Positions 1 through 5,497 of a DNA stretch of 5,585 nt are shown piece by piece. The notes below the pieces were generated by a model that searched no databases, had not been told where the DNA came from, and saw only the letters and a list, made by a program, of their open reading frames with translations. The position numbers and the translations under genes were made by a program. How positions within the stretch are numbered: position 1 is the first letter of the stretch; each line of letters opens with the position of its first letter. Source of the DNA: Selenomonadaceae bacterium (GTDB taxonomy: Bacteria > Bacillota > Negativicutes > Selenomonadales > Selenomonadaceae); the NCBI GenBank assembly GCA_017445435.1, contig JAFSUE010000002.1, positions 1-5,585 of the forward strand. Direction: 5' to 3'.

Positions 1-72
1 AATGAAAAACGTTTTGAAGCTTACGAATTGGAACAACGGGCGCTGAAAATTTTTAATGAAAAAATTTTTTAG
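1..72 (+). CDS. C-terminal end of an upstream protein, possibly TPR-type (partial)
   Basis: Frame 1 is open from the left edge to a TAG at 70-72 and gives 23 residues. The legible core is RFEAYELEQRALKIFNEKIF. This looks like the second helix of a tetratricopeptide repeat: it resembles RYEEALELKEEVLDWNKKII at the end of the large gene in this window, with R-aromatic-E, A-x-E-L and a spaced L in common. Only this tail is visible, so the product and its start are unknown. The gene converges on the leftward gene ending at 155, and the stem-loop at 102-137 can end both transcripts. The stop and reading frame are directly seen. The TPR reading is inference from a very short stretch, and any amphipathic helix could look similar. 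Confidence 0.5.
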   Translation, partial: NEKRFEAYELEQRALKIFNEKIF

Positions 73-101
73 CAGTATAAATTTTTTTGATACATAAAAC
101 T

Positions 102-137
102 AAAAAAGACGCCGCCGTAATTGGTAGCGCCTTTTTT
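102..137 (-). terminator. Bidirectional rho-independent terminator between convergent genes
   Basis: An A6 tract (102-107) precedes a 9-bp imperfect stem (108-116 with 123-131, loop GTAATT), which is followed by a T6 tract (132-137). Read leftward, the stem has one mismatch (114/125) and two G-U pairs. Read rightward, it has two mismatches (109/130 and 113/126) and one G-U pair, so it suits the leftward gene better. It lies 17 bases past the leftward stop codon (155-157) and 29 bases past the rightward stop (70-72), which is the expected position for a shared terminator. Confidence 0.7.
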
Positions 138-154
138 ATTTCAACGTTAAATTT

Positions 155-532
155 TTATCTGCCAGCGGAAACTCCGTCAATAATAATTTTTGAAAGTTTG
201 CCGTCGATTTTCTCAGAATGTTCAAGCTTTAAAATTTCGCTACGGCATTCTTGCAGACCAGTTATAGCCGCGTCGATTTGCTTTAAAGTGAAAACGCCTT
301 CGCTATCGACGATATTTTTTAAAGATTTGCGGCAACTTGCAGAAATTTTTTCTAAAAGTTTTTCGCGGCGTTCCTTGCGTGATTTAAATTCTTTTTCAAG
401 ATTCATAATTTGTTCCATTGTATGAACTGCCGCTAAGTAATCATACCTCAACTGCGCTGATAATTTTTCGCCGCCGTCGGGATTGACAGTGCCGTTTTTC
501 AGCGCGTCTTGAAATCTTTCAAACGTCCCCAC
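155..532 (-). CDS. Hypothetical small helical (coiled-coil-like) protein, 125 aa
   Basis: I do not recognise this protein. After a short Gly/Asn/Pro-containing N-terminus, residues about 22-75 form a long charged, probably helical stretch (LEKEFKSRKERREKLLEKIS is typical). A second amphipathic helix covers about 81-108, and a short hydrophobic segment (KLSKIIIDGV) lies near the C-terminus. There is no signal peptide or membrane segment, so it is probably cytosolic, perhaps an adaptor or chaperone-like helical hairpin; that is inference. The GTG start at 532 is chosen because GGAGG (544-540) lies 7 bases before it. The in-frame ATG at 538 is only 1 base from that motif, too close to use it. 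The gene has its own promoter (563-591) and terminator (102-137), so it looks like a single-gene transcript. FlgN-like flagellar chaperones have a similar size and helical make-up, but I see no specific match. Confidence 0.72.
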   Translation of the reverse strand: MGTFERFQDALKNGTVNPDGGEKLSAQLRYDYLAAVHTMEQIMNLEKEFKSRKERREKLLEKISASCRKSLKNIVDSEGVFTLKQIDAAITGLQECRSEILKLEHSEKIDGKLSKIIIDGVSAGR

Positions 533-539
533 ATTCATC

Positions 540-544
540 CCTCC
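540..544 (-). promoter_or_regulatory. Ribosome binding site that decides a GTG start
   Basis: On the minus strand GGAGG is followed by GATGAAT and then GTG. The spacing is 7 bases to GTG (532) but only 1 base to the in-frame ATG (538). A normal spacing therefore favours GTG. The overlapping ATG at 534 is out of frame. Confidence 0.65.
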
Positions 545-562
545 GAAAAAAGATTCTCATTT

Positions 563-591
563 ATTCTAACTCAAAATTTTATTGCCGACAA
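563..591 (-). promoter_or_regulatory. Sigma-70-type promoter for the small helical-protein gene
   Basis: On the minus strand a -35 element TTGTCG (591-586) and a -10 element TAGAAT (568-563) are separated by exactly 17 bases. The match to TTGACA/TATAAT is four of six and five of six. Transcription would start roughly 20 bases before the ribosome binding site. The site lies inside the gap after the RTX-like gene, so the small gene need not depend on read-through from it. Confidence 0.65.
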
Positions 592-603
592 GAGATTTTT
601 TCA

Positions 604-631
604 AATTAAGAATTAAGAATGAAGAATGAAG
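604..631. repeat. Four tandem copies of a 7-bp repeat, AATTAAG/AATGAAG
   Basis: Four perfectly abutting heptamers run from 604 to 631: two of AATTAAG and then two of AATGAAG, ending against AAATTTTTT. They lie between the stop of the RTX-like gene (647-649) and the promoter of the small gene (563-591), outside any supported coding region. A short tandem array like this can expand or contract by slippage. No hairpin is evident, so it does not look like a terminator. Confidence 0.75.
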
Positions 632-646
632 AAATTTTTTTACTTA

Positions 647-2482
647 CTATTCCTTAGTGACCCAGCCGCCTTTTTCGTAAGTTTTATTTCCGCCGTTAGC
701 AAATGAAAACGTCGGCGAATTTTTAAAATCTTGCAACGTCAAACTATAATCGCCGTTCTTGAAATTAAGCGTCATTCCGCCACTAACTGTATCAGTTGAC
801 GTTAAATCGTCGAAGGAAATATTGTAAAGTTTAACCGTATCGTCTTCCGTCGCGCCGATGATTATGTCGTTGCCTTCGTACTGTCCATAAAAGAAAGTTT
901 CAGTGCCACTGCCGCCTTGTAAGGTATCGTTGGAACTGCGCCCAATGCCGCCCCACATACTTGTATTTCCAGCGCCGCCGATAATATTTATATTTGAATC
1001 AACCGCGCCAGCAAGTTGGTTATCGCCTGTCGATTCTGAAGCGTCAATGTTCGTTATCTCATAATAATTTTGACCGTAACTGCCATCAAGCCAAATCATA
1101 TTTTTTCTTTCGTCAGCAACTTTCAGCGTATTGTCAGGCGCTCCGCCCATAAATAAATTTATCGCGGCGTCGTAAGTCAAAGTGTTAGCCGTGAAAACTT
1201 CACCGATTTTAGCGCGGTTAATCGTCGTGGCATCCGTCGAATATTGAATTTCCGTATCGACGCTGTATTCAGTCGGAATGACAAGTTCTTCACCAGAAGT
1301 CATTAAAATGTGAATGGCATTGTTGAGCCTGTAGCCGCGTTCAATGCCGCCGCTGTAAAGGTTGAGAATATCAGAAGTTGACGTTGAACCGAAGGCAAAA
1401 TTTCTGATGAAGTCGCCGCCGTCACCAACGCCGTACCAAAACATATCTTGCCCATTATTGCCGAAAAGTGTATCGTTAGCTGAATTGCCGCCCCACATTG
1501 AATCGCCGCCAGAGCCAGCATAAATTGCATTCGTATTATAATTTCCCACAAGCGTCCGTTTTCGCGTTGAACTTCTAGCGTCAAGCGTCCGCGCAGTTAT
1601 ATTTCTGTACGTCGACACGTGATTAACTTCATCTGTACCAAGTAGCCAAACATTTCTAGCGTAAGAATCGCTTACGTAAACAGTGTAATTGTTGTAGGTA
1701 ATACCAGCTGGAATTACTGACATATCGTCCGTGTAATTTGAAAGGACTTCGCCCAAGTACGCAGTCTCAACCGTGTCTTCAACAAATCGAACTGCCCTAG
1801 CGTAGACAACGTCATCAATATTCGTAACGCCTTCTAACGTGATACTAAGTCTGTCGGAGTTGTCCCGCAAAATGACATCGGTATAATTGCCAATCGAATC
1901 TGTAACGTAAGAATAAACAAAGTAGCTAGTGTTGCTGTCGTAGGCAAGATGCGCTGTACTTGAAAAATCTGTGATACTCGCTTCAATTCTATAGCCGCTT
2001 ACGGTTGAGACGGTGTCAATTTCAGACGGCAAGTAACTACTGAATGCAAAGGTGTCGTTGCCGTCGCCGCCAGTCAAAGTGACGTTGTTAATTGAAGATA
2101 AAAATTCGCCAGCACTTTCATAAATTCTAACGGTCATATAATCATTGCCAGCGTCGCCGTAAATATTAGCTGAATCGTGAACGACTACAATATCATCATT
2201 GCCGCTGTTGCCGTGAATTTCTGTATCAGCTGAAACTACCCTTGCGCCTGCACGTGCACCACCGCTAGGAGCGCCGCTTGTCGTAGCTGTACTATTTGAC
2301 GGCAATAAAATTAATGTATCGTTGCCACTGCTGCCATAAATAAAACTGCCAAGTCCACGCGCTATAACATAATCTTCGCCACCAAGTGCAGAAATTGTTA
2401 CGCCGTCGCCGCTTGAAGTTATAATATCATTTTCCGCCGTCCCTGTAATTGTAGTATTTGCGGCGCTTGTCACGGTAGTCAT
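647..2482 (-). CDS. RTX-like calcium-binding-repeat protein, 611 aa, probably exported
   Basis: The N-terminus opens with a TGTAENDIITSSGDG segment and then glycine/aspartate nonapeptide-like motifs typical of RTX (hemolysin-type) calcium-binding beta-rolls: GGEDYVIAR (34-42), GSSGNDTLIL (50-59), GNSGNDDIVV (91-100), GDAGNDYMTV (109-118) and GGDGNDTFAF (138-147). Two later clusters follow at 331-351 and 511-533, both reading NDTL-x-G then an aromatic-rich FWYG/FFYG. Each last motif is followed by D-x-I, D-x-L-x-L and a closing beta segment, so the block appears three times. Family knowledge says such repeats fold on binding calcium outside the cell, often after type I secretion. No cleavable signal peptide, catalytic domain or toxin domain is visible, so a structural or adhesive role is more likely than a pore-forming one (inference). 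The ATG at 2482 is chosen: GGAGG lies 8 bases upstream, and the in-frame TTG at 2497 overlaps that site. It ends in TAG TAA. No secretion genes are in the window. Confidence 0.85.
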   Translation of the reverse strand: MTTVTSAANTTITGTAENDIITSSGDGVTISALGGEDYVIARGLGSFIYGSSGNDTLILLPSNSTATTSGAPSGGARAGARVVSADTEIHGNSGNDDIVVVHDSANIYGDAGNDYMTVRIYESAGEFLSSINNVTLTGGDGNDTFAFSSYLPSEIDTVSTVSGYRIEASITDFSSTAHLAYDSNTSYFVYSYVTDSIGNYTDVILRDNSDRLSITLEGVTNIDDVVYARAVRFVEDTVETAYLGEVLSNYTDDMSVIPAGITYNNYTVYVSDSYARNVWLLGTDEVNHVSTYRNITARTLDARSSTRKRTLVGNYNTNAIYAGSGGDSMWGGNSANDTLFGNNGQDMFWYGVGDGGDFIRNFAFGSTSTSDILNLYSGGIERGYRLNNAIHILMTSGEELVIPTEYSVDTEIQYSTDATTINRAKIGEVFTANTLTYDAAINLFMGGAPDNTLKVADERKNMIWLDGSYGQNYYEITNIDASESTGDNQLAGAVDSNINIIGGAGNTSMWGGIGRSSNDTLQGGSGTETFFYGQYEGNDIIIGATEDDTVKLYNISFDDLTSTDTVSGGMTLNFKNGDYSLTLQDFKNSPTFSFANGGNKTYEKGGWVTKE

Positions 2483-2490
2483 AGAGTTTG

Positions 2491-2495
2491 CCTCC
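2491..2495 (-). promoter_or_regulatory. Ribosome binding site of the RTX-like gene
   Basis: GGAGG on the minus strand lies 8 bases before ATG at 2482. It overlaps the alternative in-frame TTG start at 2497, which would add five residues and have no site of its own, so the ATG is preferred. Confidence 0.8.
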
Positions 2496-2643
2496 AATCA
2501 AATTTATAATCTTAGCTGAATTCCTTTTTACATTTTATTCCTGTTCAAAATTTATCGCTGACTTTATCGCCGCGCTTAAATTTAAATTTTCAGATAAAAG
2601 TTGCCGTGTAATTTTACCATAAATTAACGCTGTTGAAATTAAA

Positions 2644-2661
2644 ATTTTGTTGTGACAAAAT
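2644..2661. promoter_or_regulatory. Perfect 7-bp dyad overlapping the -35 box (possible operator)
   Basis: ATTTTGT, four bases, then ACAAAAT form a perfect inverted repeat that covers the -35 element (2650-2655) of the rightward promoter. A repressor bound here would block RNA polymerase. The sequence does not match a site I can name. AT-rich dyads also arise by chance, so this remains a candidate only. Confidence 0.35.
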
Positions 2662-2678
2662 AATTTGTATGCTAAAAT
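2650..2678 (+). promoter_or_regulatory. Sigma-70-type promoter for the zinc-ribbon/STAND gene pair
   Basis: The -35 element TTGTGA (2650-2655), a 17-base spacer and the -10 element TAAAAT (2673-2678) form a good vegetative promoter. The -10 is preceded by TGC, which makes it an extended -10. The predicted start lies about 15 bases before the ribosome binding site. No other promoter as good is seen before the large gene at 3179, so this one probably drives both genes. Confidence 0.7.
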
Positions 2679-2696
2679 AAATTTACAAAAAAAGTT

Positions 2697-2708
2697 AGGG
2701 AAGTGATT
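2697..2708 (+). promoter_or_regulatory. Extended ribosome binding site that decides the ATG start at 2712
   Basis: AGGGAAGTGATT matches 9 of 12 positions of the full anti-16S complement AAGGAGGTGATC. The core GGAAG (2699-2703) is 8 bases from ATG at 2712. The in-frame GTG at 2703 lies inside this site and is therefore unlikely to be the start. Confidence 0.65.
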
Positions 2709-2711
2709 AGC

Positions 2712-3149
2712 ATGAAGTGTCAGAGGTGCGGCAAGGAACTTAAAAATTCTATGCGTTGTAATTTTTGCGGCTATGATAACGTCGAAGAAAATTCCGTCCA
2801 CGAAATGAGCAACGCTGAAAAAAATTTTTATAACGGCGTCACGATTGATGTTGATTCTGATGAAAAAAATTACAAGGACAATCGAAACGATTCTAGCTAC
2901 ACTTCCTACGGTCAAAGTACTTTCAGTTTTAGCGGCGGTATGCTGTCCAATCTCATCTTGAAATTGATTAACGGCATTTTCAGCGGAAGTATCATTGCGA
3001 AAATTATTGCAGGAATAATTTTTTTGGCATTCGCGGCGTTTATGTTTTTCGTAGCGTTGCCAATTTTTTTTGTGCTGATAGCCGCTGGCGTAGTGTGGCT
3101 GATAATTTTTCCTCGCATAAAAAATAAATTTTTCGGACGACGATTTTAA
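2712..3149 (+). CDS. Zinc-ribbon protein with C-terminal membrane hairpin, 145 aa
   Basis: The N-terminus MKCQRCGKELKNSMRCNFCG is a compact four-cysteine zinc ribbon (C3, C6, C16, C19), of the kind common in small bacterial membrane-anchored proteins. Residues about 25-75 are polar and acidic and probably disordered. Residues about 94-133 are almost wholly hydrophobic and long enough for two membrane helices with a tight turn near P117. A basic tail (RIKNKFFGRRF) follows, suggesting that both ends face the cytoplasm. No enzymatic motif is present, and the function is unknown. The gene is first behind the promoter at 2650-2678, and the STAND NTPase gene begins 29 bases after its stop, so the two are probably co-transcribed. 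Pairing as membrane partner or effector of the NTPase is possible but unproved; the protein may equally be an independent, widely conserved membrane protein. Confidence 0.85.
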   Translation: MKCQRCGKELKNSMRCNFCGYDNVEENSVHEMSNAEKNFYNGVTIDVDSDEKNYKDNRNDSSYTSYGQSTFSFSGGMLSNLILKLINGIFSGSIIAKIIAGIIFLAFAAFMFFVALPIFFVLIAAGVVWLIIFPRIKNKFFGRRF

Positions 3150-3163
3150 TTTGAAGATGTTGC

Positions 3164-3169
3164 AGGAAG
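3164..3169 (+). promoter_or_regulatory. Ribosome binding site of the STAND NTPase gene
   Basis: AGGAAG lies 9 bases before ATG at 3179. It is the only purine-rich site with usable spacing in the short gap after the zinc-ribbon gene, and it supports this ATG and independent initiation rather than translational coupling. Confidence 0.6.
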
Positions 3170-3178
3170 CGGGATTTT

Positions 3179-5497
3179 ATGGCTATAAAAATTGGAAGAA
3201 AGCAAGTTGTTTCTGCGAAAAAAGAATTTACGGATCGTGACGAGCCGCGCAAAGATTTTTGGAAACGCTTTTACACTATGAAAAGTGACGGTTCAACAAT
3301 TATCACTTACTACGGCACAGGCGGCGTCGGCAAAACCAGCTTGATGAAAAAGTTGCAGGAAAATATTGAAGGATTTTCAGAAGGTCAAGATATTGCATTT
3401 GTTCGCGTTGACTTTAAAGACAAGCTGACTACTTTAGAGCTTCTTCAAACAATAATGCGTCCCCAGTTAGAAGAATACGGCTGTAACTTTCCGTTGTTTT
3501 CGACGGGCGAATTTTCATATTTCTTGAAGACGGGACAGAAGAGCAAACATGATGCCAAAGAAATTGAATCGACTATTGACAAAAATAAATGGCTTAGTCA
3601 AGTTAAAAAAAATTGGGCTAAACCTGCCGCAATCATTGACTTTTTCTTACCTGGCGTCAATGCAGTAGCAACTGGCATAAGCATTATTGGAAATGCGCTG
3701 ATTAAGTACTGGGAAGATGAAAAAATCTTAGACGACGAACACAGAGAAATTAAAGCTCGGCTTGATGAATTACAATCCGATAAAACGAATCCTTATGAAG
3801 TTTATGAACTTCTGCCAGAACTTTTTGCGCAAGATGTCAAAGATTGGCTTAAAAGTGACAAGACTGAAAAAAATTATCTTGTCGTCTTCCTCGATACTTA
3901 CGAAGCTTTGACAAATGAAGAATCGGCTCTGGCGAGACAGTTAAACGCTGAATCGTGGTTGAGGAGTGAAACAGGCAATCCTACGGGAATTATTTTCTTG
4001 CTTGAGAATACGCTTTGGGTTATTTCGGGACGTAACAAATTACACTGGGACGGTTTGCTTGCCGATGAACTTGAACAACATAAACTTGAACCGCTTGCCC
4101 AACATGACGCCGATAGATTTTTGCAGACGGCAGGCGTTGTCAATCAAGAATTGCGTGACTACATTTACAATTTGACTCAAGGGTTGCCATTCTTTTTAGA
4201 GCTTTGCGTTGAACTGTACGTGACACATAAACGCGATCACAATGGCGCTGACCCCGACAAATCGGATTTCGGCAAAAAGCGCGAAGATGTCGTTGAACGT
4301 TTTTTCCAATACATGGACGACGGAACGCGCGATATGATTAAATTCCTTTGCGGACTTGGTACGTGGACAGATAAACTTGCCTTTGAGATTGGCACGAAAA
4401 CTTTCAACTTCAGCCAGACGACCTACGAAAGAATAAAGGAACTGTCATTTATTATACGTGAAGATGACTTTCAGATTAATGACATGCGCGTTGAAAATTT
4501 CAGCACAACAATTTTTTCACTTGACAGAACCGTACAAAAAATTTTATTTCCTAGTTGCGCTAAAATTGTTATCGAAAAAACTTTCACCGTTGCCGACGAA
4601 TATTTTTCAAAAGTTTTAGACGAATCGGAAGTTGATGGCGAATATCTTTTCAATTTAAAATATTGGGCGAAACTTACTGCCCGCCTTGCCACAAGTCCCG
4701 ACGATTTGCGCAAACATTACGAGAAAAATTTTTCAGTAGAATTAACGCTGTTAAACACGATTGTTTCTTGGTTTGATATTGTGGAAAACATTTTGAAAAT
4801 CTTTGTGGAAGAATTTATCGATAAAGAAAGCAGATTCAAAGATTTTCAAGACTCCGTTGCTTTCGCGTACTTTGAAAGAGAGTTTGGCGACCTCAAAAAT
4901 TCGCAAGGATTGTATCAAGATGCGTACAATTATCATAATGACGCCTATGAAAAATTTTTCCGCTTGCTCGGCGAAGAACACGAAGATACTTTGAACGCAA
5001 TGAAAACTTTGGCAACAGATTTGAATAACTTGGGACGTTACGACGAGGCGTTGACGTGGAATGAAAAAGTTTTTGCATTAACCAAAAATAAATTCGGCGA
5101 AGACGATGATAAAACTATCACCGCAATGGGCAGTTTAGCTGACACGTTGAATAACTTGGGACGTTACGACGAGGCGTTGAAGATTCAAGAGCAAATTGTT
5201 TCTTGGTGCGAAAAAAATTTTGATAAGAATGACGAAAATAGTTTGAACAAAGATGCGTATCTGTTGGCTATGAATGCTTTGGCAGGTACACTGGGAAATT
5301 TAGGGCGTTACGACGAAGCTTCAGAATTGCAGGAAAAAATTATTGAGTTGATTGAAGATGAAGATAGTCTCGATTCTACTATCATCGCCGTAATAAATGA
5401 TCGGGCAGTCACATTAAGTGATTTTGGGCGTTACGAAGAGGCATTGGAACTTAAAGAGGAAGTTTTGGATTGGAACAAAAAAATTATTAGTGACTAA
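3179..5497 (+). CDS. STAND (NB-ARC-like) NTPase with C-terminal TPR array, ending at an in-frame TAA
   Basis: The STAND architecture is legible. An F-x-x-R box (FTDRDEP, 17-23) precedes Walker A GTGGVGKTS (46-54, catalytic K52). Walker B is YLVVFLDT (233-240, D239), a sensor-1-like arginine lies in VISGR (R285), and GLPFF (335-339) matches the NB-ARC GLPL motif. A probable winged-helix and linker region covers about 370-560, and TPR units with a LGRYDEA signature run from about 562 to the stop. In the family, nucleotide exchange after ligand binding by the repeats drives oligomerisation, and many prokaryotic members are antiphage sensors. Oddities: no N-terminal effector domain is present, as the NTPase starts within 20 residues. 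Walker A and B are 187 residues apart, with an insert containing a hydrophobic stretch (149-176). The TAA at 5495-5497 cuts a TPR, and the same frame continues beyond it, so the 772-residue product is probably a truncated form. The alternatives are a transcriptional regulator of the same ATPase class or a non-defence signalling protein. Confidence 0.85.
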   Translation: MAIKIGRKQVVSAKKEFTDRDEPRKDFWKRFYTMKSDGSTIITYYGTGGVGKTSLMKKLQENIEGFSEGQDIAFVRVDFKDKLTTLELLQTIMRPQLEEYGCNFPLFSTGEFSYFLKTGQKSKHDAKEIESTIDKNKWLSQVKKNWAKPAAIIDFFLPGVNAVATGISIIGNALIKYWEDEKILDDEHREIKARLDELQSDKTNPYEVYELLPELFAQDVKDWLKSDKTEKNYLVVFLDTYEALTNEESALARQLNAESWLRSETGNPTGIIFLLENTLWVISGRNKLHWDGLLADELEQHKLEPLAQHDADRFLQTAGVVNQELRDYIYNLTQGLPFFLELCVELYVTHKRDHNGADPDKSDFGKKREDVVERFFQYMDDGTRDMIKFLCGLGTWTDKLAFEIGTKTFNFSQTTYERIKELSFIIREDDFQINDMRVENFSTTIFSLDRTVQKILFPSCAKIVIEKTFTVADEYFSKVLDESEVDGEYLFNLKYWAKLTARLATSPDDLRKHYEKNFSVELTLLNTIVSWFDIVENILKIFVEEFIDKESRFKDFQDSVAFAYFEREFGDLKNSQGLYQDAYNYHNDAYEKFFRLLGEEHEDTLNAMKTLATDLNNLGRYDEALTWNEKVFALTKNKFGEDDDKTITAMGSLADTLNNLGRYDEALKIQEQIVSWCEKNFDKNDENSLNKDAYLLAMNALAGTLGNLGRYDEASELQEKIIELIEDEDSLDSTIIAVINDRAVTLSDFGRYEEALELKEEVLDWNKKIISD

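Larger units (their letters stand above)
2483..2711. other. AT-rich divergent intergenic region
   Basis: This gap separates the leftward RTX-like gene from the rightward zinc-ribbon gene and must carry promoters for both. The rightward promoter is clear (2650-2678). For the leftward gene the best -10 I can find is TGGTAAAAT, an extended -10 form, on the minus strand at 2619-2611. Its -35 is poor (ATTTCA, 17-base spacer), and it would leave a leader of about 120 bases; another weak option is TATAAA close to the ribosome binding site. A minus-strand frame stays open to a TAA at 2535-2537 but lacks a credible start. I see no terminator, riboswitch or RNA gene here. Confidence 0.5.

Noticed and set aside
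87..425. Plus-strand open frame of 112 residues
   Set aside because: It is antisense to the small leftward gene, which has a promoter, a ribosome binding site and a terminator. It also runs through the terminator stem-loop and is low-complexity in composition.
2483..2497. TTG start five codons upstream for the RTX-like protein
   Set aside because: The TTG overlaps the GGAGG site that is correctly spaced for the ATG at 2482.
2650..2672. Rex- or CRP-like site suggested by TTGTGA
   Set aside because: Only one half-site is present. The matching inverted half (TCACAA or TCACA) is missing at the required spacing, so the bases are better explained as a -35 box.
2703..2711. GTG start three codons upstream for the zinc-ribbon protein
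   Set aside because: The GTG is part of the extended ribosome binding site for ATG 2712, and the zinc-ribbon motif begins right after that ATG.
2535..2915. Minus-strand open frame opposite the start of the zinc-ribbon gene and across the divergent region
   Set aside because: Most of it is antisense to the clearly real four-cysteine protein and covers that gene's promoter, and it has no ribosome binding site or recognisable motif. The part at 2535-2640 alone has no credible start codon.
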